Part shown: positions 26,984 through 36,598 of the stretch, in pieces
Layout of the letters: every line of letters starts with the position of its first letter
How positions within the stretch are numbered: position 1 is the first letter of the stretch
DNA from: an uncultured Nitrospira sp.
GTDB lineage: Bacteria; Nitrospirota; Nitrospiria; Nitrospirales; Nitrospiraceae
Reading direction: 5' to 3'
DNA length: 64,000 nt
Assembly: GCA_902500775.1 (NCBI GenBank)
Contig: CABVRZ010000012.1
Coordinates: forward strand, 1 to 64,000
The notes under the pieces: generated by a model
Database searches by the model: none
Told to the model about the DNA's origin: nothing
The model's input: the letters and a program-made list of their open reading frames with translations, nothing else
Translations under genes and position numbers: made by a program

Positions 26984-27799
26984 TCATGAAGTGCCATGCT
27001 GATCAAGTCCGACAGCGGACCGGATGGTCGTCGACCGCAACAGATCGTCAAGACGTTGCTGATTTTCCTGAAGATCCCGACGATCTCGCTCCGGGTGCCA
27101 CAAGTGAAAGACCGGCGCAGCAAATCGCGCATTCTTGTGTTTGATCCCGGCATGCAACAGACGAATCACGAGATCCGAATCTTCGAGCGCCCACCCTTGG
27201 TTTGACTCATCAAGCCCATTCACACGAATCAGATCCGTTCGCCACACAGAAAGATTACAGGTCTTGATTCCCTTCCAGCGGTGGGGTGCCCATTTGCGAA
27301 ACGGTCCATTCGGCAGCGCGAGCAGCGGTGCGAGACGGTTCACATCGCGCCGCGCCCAGGACTGCACCCACTGAAACAGTGTCCAATTATGAATCGGAAT
27401 CTGCTCCCTTAGTACGCGGTTCGTAAAGTCCGCGGTAAGCAGCAGACGGTTGGCCCCTAGGAAAAACCCTGGTTCGGCAAGCTCTTTATGAATCCTGACA
27501 AAATGACGAGATGGAACGCAGTCTCCATCGGTAAAGATAATGTAATCAGCGTGTGTTGAAGCAATCGCACGATTACGGATGGCAGCAGGTCGGCATCCCC
27601 GATCCTCCTGCCACACGTGCAAGAGCGGAAACCTTCCGCGCTCTGCAAAGTCCCGGACTACGGCCGCGGTCTCCTCCGTCGACCCATCATCGGCGACGAG
27701 GAGTTCAAAGTGACGGTCAAGTTGTGCATCATACCCTTCCAACACAGCGGCCAGTGCATCGGGCCGATTGTATGTCGTCACGATAACGGCGGTTTTCAT
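26984..27799 (-). CDS. Glycosyltransferase family 2
   Basis: A 271-residue GT-A enzyme. AVIVTTYNRPDALAAVLEGYDAQ opens the fold, ADDGSTEETAAVV follows, FTDGDCVPS gives the metal-binding DxD-like triad, and NLSVWRTDLIRVNGLDE with WALEDSDLVIRL forms the acceptor half with the catalytic ED. This is the galactosyl/rhamnosyl-type subgroup with an ED(S/D) motif. The start overlaps the next upstream gene by 4 bp. Sugar and acceptor are not deducible. Confidence 0.9.
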   Translation of the reverse strand: MKTAVIVTTYNRPDALAAVLEGYDAQLDRHFELLVADDGSTEETAAVVRDFAERGRFPLLHVWQEDRGCRPAAIRNRAIASTHADYIIFTDGDCVPSRHFVRIHKELAEPGFFLGANRLLLTADFTNRVLREQIPIHNWTLFQWVQSWARRDVNRLAPLLALPNGPFRKWAPHRWKGIKTCNLSVWRTDLIRVNGLDESNQGWALEDSDLVIRLLHAGIKHKNARFAAPVFHLWHPERDRRDLQENQQRLDDLLRSTTIRSAVGLDQHGTS

Positions 27800-28593
27800 T
27801 GTTGTGGAGCATCAGGTCTGCGAAGCACAGGCTGTGTCGGAATCGGCCAACCCTCCTGAGTTTCGTACCGTTTCGCATACCGATAAAACGTGCCTTCAAA
27901 ATTTCCGAAGGCAATGACAAACCCAGCCCAGCCATCGAACATCCCTCGCTTGGCTACATAATGTTTAAGGAATGCCCAGAGACCGTGCCACAACGCCGAT
28001 CCCATCGACACACGTCGATCAACAAGTTTGAGCGCCCCAAGCGATGAATAACGATTGGCTTTTCTCACAACCTCTTCAAAGTCCCTGAACGGGATCTGCC
28101 ATATCGCCTGCTCCAGGCGGCCGATCGGCTTGTCGGTCAACAATTCATAACCTTCGTGAACAGGGGATTCCGCATACTTCATGGCCCCTTTTCGAAACAA
28201 TTGCGGTTGGCGATAATTCGGATACCAGCCGGAATGTCTGATCCAACGCCCCATGAAGTAATTCCGCCTGGGGACAAGGTATGCGTCGTGTGCTGGGGAG
28301 CCAGCGAGGGTCCGGAGAATTTCATCGCGGACTTCTGGCGTGCACTGTTCATCAGTATCGAGGCTAAAAATCCATTCATGCGTACAGGCTTGGATCGCCT
28401 GATTTCGCAAATAACCGAATCCCTGAAACGGGATCTGGACGATGCGGGCTCCTAAATCTTGTGCGATTCGATCGGTTCCGTCCGTACTCGCTGAATCAGC
28501 CACGATGATTTCGTCTGCCCAGAGTACACTATTGATGGCCGTGGCAATCTTTTTGGCCTCGTTATAGGCAATGATATATACCGAAAGACTCAT
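27796..28593 (-). CDS. Glycosyltransferase family 2, WaaE/KdtX-like
   Basis: A 265-residue GT2 protein. LSVYIIAYNEAKKIATAI, ADEIIVADSASTDGT, LRNQAIQACTHEWIFSLDTDE and PRRNYFMGRWIRHSGWYPN are the landmarks of the WaaE-like LPS-core beta-1,4-glucosyltransferase subgroup. It probably adds a hexose to the inner core. The ATG at 28593 overlaps the ligase gene stop by 4 bp, which fixes the start against the longer ORF. Confidence 0.88.
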   Translation of the reverse strand: MSLSVYIIAYNEAKKIATAINSVLWADEIIVADSASTDGTDRIAQDLGARIVQIPFQGFGYLRNQAIQACTHEWIFSLDTDEQCTPEVRDEILRTLAGSPAHDAYLVPRRNYFMGRWIRHSGWYPNYRQPQLFRKGAMKYAESPVHEGYELLTDKPIGRLEQAIWQIPFRDFEEVVRKANRYSSLGALKLVDRRVSMGSALWHGLWAFLKHYVAKRGMFDGWAGFVIAFGNFEGTFYRYAKRYETQEGWPIPTQPVLRRPDAPQQ

Positions 28594-29843
28594 GTCTTGG
28601 TCCCAAGCTCTGCTTCGTTCCCGAAATACAGCAATCCGGAGAGCCAGCAATACAGCAGCTTTTCAGTATGATCAACGAGAAAGGGGTTAAAAAGGCATCC
28701 AAGCGCAATCGTCACCACCACCCCTCGAGCAAGCAACCCATAGAGCGCGTCACCCGCAAGAGATGCCGATCGCCACTGTTGGACAAACAACCAGAGTAGT
28801 AAGCCAAGTCCAACAATACCAACTTGTACCAGAATAAACAGATATTGATTGTGTGGATGGGGAGGGACGTCAAGACCAGCCTGTTCGGCACGCGCCCGAT
28901 AGGTTTGAACAAACCCTCCGGTTCCAACTCCCATCAGCGGATGGTCCTGAATGATCTCGACCGTATGATAGAAGTATTCCAGACGCCAGCCTATCGGATC
29001 ACCCACGACCGCCACCTTGGGATTCCATTGGGTAACGCTAGAGGTGGCAAGACTCACACGTTCGTGGAATCTAGGCGATACTTGGTACGCGATCGAAAAG
29101 GACACACTTAATGCCACAACCCCTGCGAGGATTCCTCTCCAGCCCAGGGCCATGTAAAAACCGAGGATGGCGAGTCCGGCAAGCACCACATACCCTGTTC
29201 GGCCTTGCACCATCAAAAGGACATTGCTCGCGGCCAAAACTGAGGCAGTCCCCCATCCCCATCGCACCCACCGATCTGATGATTTCCAAGCCAACACGGC
29301 AAAGAGCAATGCACCGAATGCCATTAACACGTTGTGCGTCGTATGTTTCTTGAATACACAGGAGTCTAATGAATCACAACCAAGCGACGCACTGAATGGG
29401 AGCGAGCCTCCGGCAAGCACCCCGAGGGATAAGAACAACGTCAGAACGAGAGAGGCTGCCAGCGCTACCAGTGCTCGATTTCGAGCCTGTACGGTAATCG
29501 CCATCGAAATCAATACAGGAATGAGCAGGAGATCTGCATACTTCTTTATCGCCAGCGCTCGCTCCTGCACTGATCCTCCCCCCCACAGAGTTCCTAGCAA
29601 AAGCCATCCAAACAACAATAGGACGCTCATTGCTACAGGACTCGTGGTGATTCGGCGAAGCCGCTCCTTCCACTCTCCACTCGCAAGCCAACACACGACC
29701 AGTAGCACGACAAGAATACTATCCGCCACAACCCAAATCGGTATTGTGAAGCCAAGCGCGATTGTGGCCCAACCTGCCACACGCCTTGCCTCGACCTGTA
29801 GTCTCTCCCTTGAACAGAAAGACGATTCAAGACTCATCTCCAT
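28590..29843 (-). CDS. O-antigen ligase / polymerase-like membrane protein
   Basis: A 417-residue membrane protein with about ten to twelve helices. A large periplasmic loop (~250-345) holds GRTG before it, and GWRLEYFYHTVEIIQDHPLMGVG with HPHNQYLFILVQVGIVG, the Wzy_C/WaaL signature with the important His. It most likely ligates O-chain to lipid A-core. Because the exporter is ABC type, a Wzy polymerase role is less likely here. Start ATG 29843; the upstream 360 bp hold no gene but a palindromic element. Confidence 0.88.
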   Translation of the reverse strand: MEMSLESSFCSRERLQVEARRVAGWATIALGFTIPIWVVADSILVVLLVVCWLASGEWKERLRRITTSPVAMSVLLLFGWLLLGTLWGGGSVQERALAIKKYADLLLIPVLISMAITVQARNRALVALAASLVLTLFLSLGVLAGGSLPFSASLGCDSLDSCVFKKHTTHNVLMAFGALLFAVLAWKSSDRWVRWGWGTASVLAASNVLLMVQGRTGYVVLAGLAILGFYMALGWRGILAGVVALSVSFSIAYQVSPRFHERVSLATSSVTQWNPKVAVVGDPIGWRLEYFYHTVEIIQDHPLMGVGTGGFVQTYRARAEQAGLDVPPHPHNQYLFILVQVGIVGLGLLLWLFVQQWRSASLAGDALYGLLARGVVVTIALGCLFNPFLVDHTEKLLYCWLSGLLYFGNEAELGTKT

Positions 29844-30204
29844 CCCCTAACGCTCTTCCTGTCTGGTTGTGGCGGATTTGTTTTACTCACCAGCCTCTCA
29901 CGCAACGGGATACGGGCCGACTGCTAAGACACAATTTTGCCAGTGTAAGGAACGACGCAATTACTGAGCAGGTCGTCAAATAGTGCATGTTCTATCCGCT
30001 GATTCATCATGAAATAGACTATTTCTGAGTCTCTGATCCAAATAGGTACGCACTATTTAGTGGTCAGCTCAGTAACCGATCACGCTCGTCATTTCAAGCC
30101 CCACAAGATACTCAGTCGGCTCTCTAACAAACGAAGAAGGGAATCGCAGGTCTCACCGCTGAGGAAAACGAGAACCAAGTTGAAAGAATTTTCACCACAT
30201 CCTG
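29844..30204. other. 361-bp gene-free gap
   Basis: Between the WecA/WbpL-like gene and the ligase gene. No credible ORF, tRNA or clear promoter was found; its main content is the symmetric palindromic element at 29961-30075. Confidence 0.6.
29961..30075. repeat. 115-bp imperfect palindrome with three matched arm pairs
   Basis: Three perfect inverted-repeat pairs share one centre at 30018: TTACTGAGC (29961-29969) with GCTCAGTAA (30067-30075), AAATAGTGC (29978-29986) with GCACTATTT (30050-30058), and GAAATAG/CTATTTC (30011-30025) around a single base. Sequence between the pairs is only weakly matched. No flanking direct repeat is visible. It could be a degenerate MITE or a structured RNA/cruciform element. 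Confidence 0.75.
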
Positions 30205-31353
30205 CTAGACTTTGACTGTCTCCTGCACGGAATCTTGCATAGGCGCAGTTGGCACATCTTGATTCATGACTAGAGGAGAATGAATCAGGGGAATGGGTTT
30301 TGCTCTCCGCTCTACGACCCGCACAAGTTGCCCCAGTGCGAAAAACATAACCACCCACGTCACAAGAATGATCAGTCGCCATGTTTCGTTTGCGTGATGG
30401 TAGAGGACAGCTAAACCTCCACAGAAGATCATCACGGCGTATTCCGCCAATACGGTTCGACGATGACTCCAACCGCTTAACACCACCCGCTGATAATAGT
30501 GCTCTCGATGTGCTTCCCAGATCTTCTGTCTGCGGAATGCCCGATGGGTCAAGGTCACTGTCGCATCCAGAATGAATGGGGAAAAGATCATGATCGGGAC
30601 CCATATCTCAAACACTCTTTCGCGAACCCCAAGGATCATTAAGGTCCCGGCCAAAAACCCGATCGTAATGCTCCCCGCATCCCCCATAAAGATGCGCGCA
30701 GGTGGAAAATTATGTAGAAGAAATCCTAGCGCACCCATCGCCACAAATATCGTGATAATGAGCATGACCGGGAATTGGGCCTGCCAGCCAAAATAGGCCA
30801 GGAAACTGAACCCAATAAACGTCATTCCGCCTGCAAAGCCATCCATGCCGTCCATAAAGTTATAGAGATTGGCCATCCAGATCAGCAGTAAGACGCTTAC
30901 AGGGATTGCCGCCAACCCAAGCTGAATCGTTGGCCCTCCAGGGATTGGAATGGATGACAATGTCAGCCCAACACCGCCAATAATGATACACGCCGCGGCG
31001 GCTTGCACGCCTAAGCGGAGACTGGCGGGAAGCCCCATACAGTCGTCGACAAAGGACACCACAAAAATGAGGAGCATCGATGCCACAATCCAGACACTTC
31101 CCGAGGCTATACCTTTCGGAAACACAGGTTTTGAGGATTGGATAATTGCCAACAGACTGGCAGCCAGGATGAGACTGATCATCACGCTGCCAACGACAGC
31201 TAACCCTCCGGTCTGGGGAGTCGGCCTTGCATGTAATGTCCGTTCGTTTGGATGTGCGAGAATAGAGAGGAATGACTTTGGCGAACACAAGCTCTTTGTG
31301 AGCCACCAGGAAGACACGAAGGCCAAGACTGCAGGGAGAACAAGCATCATCAT
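30205..31353 (-). CDS. WecA/WbpL-type undecaprenyl-phosphate glycosylphosphotransferase
   Basis: A 382-residue MraY/WecA-family enzyme with about eleven helices. VVSFVDDCMGLPASLRLGVQ carries the catalytic Asp pair, NLYNFMDGMDGFAGG the second Asp motif, and HNFPPARIFMGDAGS the nucleotide loop. It transfers a HexNAc-1-phosphate (GlcNAc, QuiNAc or FucNAc) to undecaprenyl phosphate and so starts the O-chain. Starts are clustered: ATG at 31353, 31350 and 31347. A decayed SDR gene directly upstream probably once supplied its donor sugar. Confidence 0.9.
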   Translation of the reverse strand: MMMLVLPAVLAFVSSWWLTKSLCSPKSFLSILAHPNERTLHARPTPQTGGLAVVGSVMISLILAASLLAIIQSSKPVFPKGIASGSVWIVASMLLIFVVSFVDDCMGLPASLRLGVQAAAACIIIGGVGLTLSSIPIPGGPTIQLGLAAIPVSVLLLIWMANLYNFMDGMDGFAGGMTFIGFSFLAYFGWQAQFPVMLIITIFVAMGALGFLLHNFPPARIFMGDAGSITIGFLAGTLMILGVRERVFEIWVPIMIFSPFILDATVTLTHRAFRRQKIWEAHREHYYQRVVLSGWSHRRTVLAEYAVMIFCGGLAVLYHHANETWRLIILVTWVVMFFALGQLVRVVERRAKPIPLIHSPLVMNQDVPTAPMQDSVQETVKV

Positions 31354-31554
31354 GTGTATTGTTGCACGGCTACCCAATCAGACGGTCATCGGCAAAGAGG
31401 GACGGCATGACCGCTGCCGTCTCATCACAACTCCATTGAGCTGGATCAATTAGCATTACGTAGAAACCCAATATACCATTACTCGCCATCTTGAGGAAAT
31501 GGCAAAAGAAACTCCCCTCTACCTCTGGGGACAAGAGAGTCACTCCACAAGATG

Positions 31555-32551
31555 CTAGCACGAACCTGCACCAATCGAATGGCGATAAAACGTGATCAAC
31601 TCGGGAACTGTCTTCTCAAATGAATACAGAGGTTGATAGCCTAAATCCTGCGTGATAGCACGCGGGATTGTACCAAGCAGTACCAATCAACTTCGTTAAT
31701 TGATCGGTCGAAAAGGGGGCATATTTCTTGGTGATAACTTGGAACAGATCACCGCACCGTGCACCCACCTTGAGAACCCAGAGAGGGATCCGCCATCGGG
31801 GAGGTGTTTTCCTAAATCCAGCTCGCAAACCGTCATAGAGGTCGGTCATGTAATACGGGTTGCAATCGGCGACACTGTATGCCGCTCGGTGAAAACATGG
31901 CGCACCAAGACATAGCAGCACCGCCTGTACGGAGTTTTCGACTTGCTAGAGACTTCGCATTGCCGAGAGACAAGGCAAGACAGGAAACCGTTCGCGGTTG
32001 ATCGCATCCATCATCCTCTTGAGATCACCGTTCCGGGTCAGGCTATAGACTATGGGGAGCCGAAGCGAGACCACTGTAAACCCATGCTGCCTAGCCTACT
32101 CTGCCACAAGTTGCTCAGCTCGTAATATTGACCAACCATAGCGAGTCTGTGGGTCGAGGGGCTGTGTCTCATCGACACAACCCTTCGTCTCTTCTCCGAG
32201 GACCTTAACGGAACTCACGAATATGACCTGACTGACACCGGATTCCGCATCGGCATCAAGAACATGTTCTGTGCTTTTGACATTGACGGTTTCACAGTCC
32301 TGGTCCACATGGTGACGACCGATCGCATGAACCCCGGCTGCAAGATGCACAATGACCTGACATCCGTTTATGACCTCTCGAAACCTCCTAGGGTCACAGA
32401 TGCCTGCCACGGCAGTTTCGAGTTCCGGTATACGTGGCTCGTATGGTTTTGTGTCATGAAGGACAACCCGAATGTTGTGTTCTAATGCACTGAGTTTTCT
32501 GACAAGGGCTACCCCCAAGAATCCGGCAGCTCCTGTGACCAGGATTCACAT
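31555..32551 (-). pseudogene. NAD-dependent sugar epimerase/reductase (WbpV/WreQ-like), inactivated
   Basis: One reading frame, read through, gives an extended SDR: ILVTGAAGFLGVALVRKL at the start, FVSSVKVLGEE with the Ser, a YGWS..RAEQLVAE segment, and LRLPIVY. It is broken by TGA as codon 2 after the ATG at 32551, TAG after LVAE near 32094, a second TAG near 31935, and a frameshift near 31680; the last part (IPRAITQDLGYQPLYSFEKT) continues in another frame to TAG at 31555. The order SDR-then-WbpL-type transferase is that of QuiNAc/FucNAc O-antigen loci, where the SDR is a UDP-4-keto-6-deoxy-HexNAc reductase. Confidence 0.85.
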
Positions 32552-32569
32552 GTTTCCAAAACCAGGCCC

Positions 32570-33754
32570 CTATAGGCTTGCCCCGTGCACGAATGTCTTC
32601 CTTGACAGAGAATCCTTAGCAGTTCCCTGAAGCAACTCACGATATAAGGCCAACGTTTGCTCGTTCACAACTGCAGCAGAAAACTCTTTGACCGCGATGT
32701 TCCTCCCGCTGCGACCAAGCTCCTCTCTGAGCCCTTCATTTTTCAGCAGTGTAGTGATCGAGTCGGCTATTGCGCTAGCGTCCTTGGGAGGAACCAACAT
32801 CCCATTAACACCATGGCGCACAACATCTCGGCAACCCGGGACATCCGTGGCGACGATGGCCTTCCCACAGGCCGCTGCCTCCAAAAGCACTTTTGGTAGG
32901 CCTTCCCGATAGGAAGGCAAAACCACAAGCGCCGCCTCGGCATAGACAGCCGACATGTCGTCCCGATGTCCCCACCACTCGACAGCTCCTTCAGCCATCC
33001 ATCGAGCTAATTGTTCCCGCCCTATGTCGGCTGGATTATCTTCATCACAACGACCGACGAGCACAAACCGGGCATCCACTCCTCTTCCCTTGAGCATGCG
33101 TGCCGCCTGCACAAACTCTCCAACACCCTTGTCCCACAGCATCCGGGCCGGTAACACGACCAGCGGAATCCCTGGAGGAGACGGCTTGACCGAGAATGCA
33201 TTGATATCGATCCCTGACCCGGCGATGACACGTGTGTGCGACGTTCGGACGGTACCTGCCTGAACCAACTCATCGCGATCCGCCTCGTTTTGGAACAGAA
33301 CAGTCGAGCCACTCCTTCCAATGGCCGACCGTAACGCTGCTGTCAGGACCCTATGCAGCCCCCCTTGTTGGCGTTCGGAATTCGCAAACAGATACCCAAG
33401 GCCAGCAAATGCATTGAGGATAGCCGGCACCCGGACCACCCAGGCCGCCAGGGATCCGTAGAGGATTGGTTTCATCGCCACATGATGAACCAAATGCGGA
33501 CGAACACGTCCATAGACGCTGATCAATTCCGTGACGGCGCCCAACTCTCGAATGGGGTTCCGACTCCTCCGGAACAGCGAGATCGGGACCAAGTGAAACC
33601 CTTCTCCCTGAATCTGTTTCCCATGATCCGTCACGCGGGTGGCGATCGTCACGTCGAACCCCGCATCTCGCGCAGCACGAGCCAGATCCAGACGGTGAGA
33701 CCAGAAATACCAGTCTTCAGTGATAAGGTACAGCAGTCGCGGGCGACCGGTCAT
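32570..33754 (-). CDS. Glycosyltransferase family 4
   Basis: A 394-residue GT-B enzyme. The N-terminal half starts [22 protein letters not shown]; the C-terminal half has [69 protein letters not shown], the classic E-x7-E donor site. It resembles WbpJ/PglA-type GlcNAc or GalNAc transferases that act early in chain assembly. Its start overlaps the asparagine synthetase gene by 38 bp, and it ends 19 bp before the decayed SDR gene. Confidence 0.92.
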   Translation of the reverse strand: MTGRPRLLYLITEDWYFWSHRLDLARAARDAGFDVTIATRVTDHGKQIQGEGFHLVPISLFRRSRNPIRELGAVTELISVYGRVRPHLVHHVAMKPILYGSLAAWVVRVPAILNAFAGLGYLFANSERQQGGLHRVLTAALRSAIGRSGSTVLFQNEADRDELVQAGTVRTSHTRVIAGSGIDINAFSVKPSPPGIPLVVLPARMLWDKGVGEFVQAARMLKGRGVDARFVLVGRCDEDNPADIGREQLARWMAEGAVEWWGHRDDMSAVYAEAALVVLPSYREGLPKVLLEAAACGKAIVATDVPGCRDVVRHGVNGMLVPPKDASAIADSITTLLKNEGLREELGRSGRNIAVKEFSAAVVNEQTLALYRELLQGTAKDSLSRKTFVHGASL

Positions 33755-35681
33755 GATTCCTTAACCAGGCTTGAAACATCAGCACATTCCACAACCAGTG
33801 TTGCCAGTTCCGTTGGCCCGACAAGTGCTCCTCCCATTTTCGCCGAACCAGCGCCGGAGAGACGTACCCTTCCTGATGAAGACGGTGTTCGCTCAGCAAC
33901 TCTTCAGCCCAATCGCGCAAGGCACCTCGTAGCCATGCATCGAGCGGGATCCCAAACCCCATCTTCGGACGCTCGATCAACGCAGGCGGCACATACCGCT
34001 CAAGCACCTGCCGCACAAGCCATTTCCCTTGTCCATTGCGGATTTTCAAATGCAGGGGTAGCCTCCAGGCAAACTCTACGACACGATGGTCGAGAAACGG
34101 GATTCGCGTTTCCAAGCTCACTGCCATCGCCGCACGATCCACCTTGGTCAGAATATCGTCCATGAGATAGCCAACAAGATCATGAAACATCATGCTCTCG
34201 CTGAAATCTTGTCGCTCCAACCTGGCAGCCTGCTCATCCGCCCAGATCGGACATTCCTCCGCACCGATGACCAATGATCCAGAGTCTCGATGTTGAGACA
34301 CCAGTCGTCGATAGAGATCATCGGGGCTGGCGACATCAATCACCTGGGCCAGCTTGTGGATTTTATCGCCCAGCGCGGACATCTGGAAACGGTTCGGCAA
34401 CACTGTCCGCATCGCCAGTCCTACTCGATTCCACCACTCAGGTGGGTAGAGGGTCAGCACACGTCCTATCAACCGGCGCATCCCCACCGGCAGCGTCCCG
34501 ATCCGATCCCAGATGGATCGCGCCCAAAAATAACGGTTGTAGCCGCCGAACAATTCATCGCCGCCATCGCCGGACAGCGACACGGTGACCTGCCGGCGCG
34601 CCAATTTCGCCACCAGATGCGTGGGAATTCCGGACGAATCGCCGAACGGTTCATCATAGATGGTCGGTAACTGCGGAATGACGGCCAGCGCATCGTCCGG
34701 TGTGACATACAATTCGGTATGATCGGTGCCGAGATGCGCTGCAACCTCCCTCGCATGTTTCGCCTCATCGTAGTCACCTTCGGCAAAACCAATAGAAAAA
34801 GTTTTTACCGGCCTGGTTGACTGCGCCTGCATCAGTGCCACGATCGTGGACGAATCGATACCGCCCGAGAGGAACGCGCCAAGCGGCACATCCGCAACCA
34901 TTTGCCCCTTGATTGCTGTACTCAACAGCCGGTTCAGCTCCTCGACAGCCATCCCATCATCCCAGTCAGCCCGGCGCTCCTGTGCGGCAACCGCTAGTGC
35001 AGACCAATACGATTGAGGTTGTGGCCAATGTCCGGCTGAATCGGCAGGCGAGATGCCGAGGTAGGTGCCAGGAAGAAGTTTCCGTATACCGAGATAGATC
35101 GAGTGCGGTGCAGGCACATAGGCATAACGCATGTAACAGGCCAACGCGCTTCGATCGATCTCAAAACTCGAATTCGAGTGAACCTCCAACGATTTCAGTT
35201 CCGAGCCAAACAGAAAAGATCCTTGCCACCATCCGTAATACAGCGGTTTCTCTCCGACCCGGTCGCGAGCCAGTACCAACCGTTGCTCAACCCTATCCCA
35301 CAAGGCCAAGGCGAACATGCCGACGCTCGCCTGAAGAGTTTTTTCGACCCCCCAGATCTCGAAAGCCGCCAGAAGTGTCTCCGTGTCGGAGTGACCACGC
35401 CAGGATCTGTGTGGGAGCTGCACACGCATGTCTAGGTGGTTGTAGATTTCACCATTGAACGCAAGAACATATCGACCAGAAGTCGAGGTCATCGGCTGAT
35501 GACCGGCAGGCGACAGATCAAGAATCGACAAGCGGGTATGCCCGATACCCAGGCCAACAGATGGTTCACACCACACATCTGAATCGTCCGGTCCTCGATA
35601 ACGAATCGCCCCGATCATCTCGGACACGACCCGGCTGAGATCCGATTCCTTATACTTTAAGATACCGGCAAGCCCACACAT
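33717..35681 (-). CDS. asnB: Asparagine synthetase (glutamine-hydrolysing)
   Basis: A 654-residue AsnB. Cys2 of [10 protein letters not shown] is the glutaminase nucleophile; the class II amidotransferase domain covers ~1-210; the synthetase domain has the PP-loop FLSGGIDSS near 265 and [17 protein letters not shown] near 360. Full length for the family. In polysaccharide loci such paralogues are thought to amidate uronic acids or other sugar carboxylates, but this has to be inferred. It lies between a GT2 and a GT4 gene and overlaps the latter. No exosortase gene is present in the window. Confidence 0.93.
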   Translation of the reverse strand: MCGLAGILKYKESDLSRVVSEMIGAIRYRGPDDSDVWCEPSVGLGIGHTRLSILDLSPAGHQPMTSTSGRYVLAFNGEIYNHLDMRVQLPHRSWRGHSDTETLLAAFEIWGVEKTLQASVGMFALALWDRVEQRLVLARDRVGEKPLYYGWWQGSFLFGSELKSLEVHSNSSFEIDRSALACYMRYAYVPAPHSIYLGIRKLLPGTYLGISPADSAGHWPQPQSYWSALAVAAQERRADWDDGMAVEELNRLLSTAIKGQMVADVPLGAFLSGGIDSSTIVALMQAQSTRPVKTFSIGFAEGDYDEAKHAREVAAHLGTDHTELYVTPDDALAVIPQLPTIYDEPFGDSSGIPTHLVAKLARRQVTVSLSGDGGDELFGGYNRYFWARSIWDRIGTLPVGMRRLIGRVLTLYPPEWWNRVGLAMRTVLPNRFQMSALGDKIHKLAQVIDVASPDDLYRRLVSQHRDSGSLVIGAEECPIWADEQAARLERQDFSESMMFHDLVGYLMDDILTKVDRAAMAVSLETRIPFLDHRVVEFAWRLPLHLKIRNGQGKWLVRQVLERYVPPALIERPKMGFGIPLDAWLRGALRDWAEELLSEHRLHQEGYVSPALVRRKWEEHLSGQRNWQHWLWNVLMFQAWLRNHDRSPATAVPYH

Positions 35682-35720
35682 CGTGTTGTACGGGTACCAA
35701 ATGAAAGGCGGTTGACTACG

Positions 35721-36596
35721 TCACGAATCGGCTTGTTCGGATACTGAGCGGCTCCAGATTGCTTCCCACTCAACCCGAACTGACTGATCTGCAGAAAGAT
35801 ACGACCTGCGTGATTTTTCCCCGACTGTTCCGGCCAGGTCAAACAGGAAATCTCGCGCGAGCGCAATACTATGGATCCCGATGCCCCTCACCGCATGAAC
35901 CAACGAACCGAGATCGTCCATATCGGCCAGAAGCCGACGGCAGTACGCAACACGTCCCCTCGCCGATTTCTGCACAGATATGTGTTCTATCCGATATCCA
36001 AGCAAGCATTCCGGAAGAGAAGCAAAGCGACTCTTCCGATAGGTCCGAAGGAGTAACTCCTGATCTTGTCCCTTCGTCAATCGTTCATCGTATCGCTCAT
36101 TCATAAACCAAGACCGTTTCCCCATCCAGGTCGGATGGGCAAGTGGAAACCCCCACCACGGCCGCCGACAAATGTCTTCGTGGTTGATCGCCCTCGGATA
36201 GAGCCCGACGACCTCCCCTTTCCGTTTGAACAAGACGGCTCCATGCCCCACCAGGTCGACGATGGGGTGAGATTCAAGATAATCGACCTGTCGGGTAAAC
36301 CGCTCAGGATAGGCAATATCGTCGGCATCCATACGAGCGATATACTTTCCTCGTGCGGAACTGACCGCCTGGTTGAGTCTCACGGCCAGGCCTCCTTGTT
36401 CTGTTTCTTCAATGACACGAATGCGTGAATCTTGGAAGCGACGGCAAATGCTACCGGTTTTGTCCGTTGATGCATCATTCACGAGAATCAGTTCCCAGTC
36501 AGGAAACGTCTGCCAGAGAATCGAGCGAATCGCCGCAGAGACCGTGCTGGCTCCGTCATGCACCGACATGGCCACTGAAACCAAGGGTTCCGGCAC
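35721..36596 (-). CDS. Glycosyltransferase family 2
   Basis: A 291-residue GT2. VSVAMSVHDGASTVSAAIRSILWQT opens the fold, VNDASTDKTG follows, and YIARMDADDIAYPERF contains the metal-binding DxDD. The C-terminal 80 residues are helical and unassigned. I chose GTG at 36596, three bases after the upstream stop, with AGAAAG before it; the longer ORF would overlap the upstream gene by 73 bp, and ATG at 36569 would remove part of the first strand. The sugar is unknown. Confidence 0.88.
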   Translation of the reverse strand: MPEPLVSVAMSVHDGASTVSAAIRSILWQTFPDWELILVNDASTDKTGSICRRFQDSRIRVIEETEQGGLAVRLNQAVSSARGKYIARMDADDIAYPERFTRQVDYLESHPIVDLVGHGAVLFKRKGEVVGLYPRAINHEDICRRPWWGFPLAHPTWMGKRSWFMNERYDERLTKGQDQELLLRTYRKSRFASLPECLLGYRIEHISVQKSARGRVAYCRRLLADMDDLGSLVHAVRGIGIHSIALARDFLFDLAGTVGEKSRRSYLSADQSVRVEWEAIWSRSVSEQADS

Positions 36597-36598
36597 AG

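Noticed and set aside
31555-32551. Recoding (selenocysteine or stop readthrough) of the interrupted SDR
   Set aside because: The stops are of mixed type (TGA, TAG, TAG), one is codon 2, none sits at a catalytic site, and there is a frameshift as well; decay is simpler.
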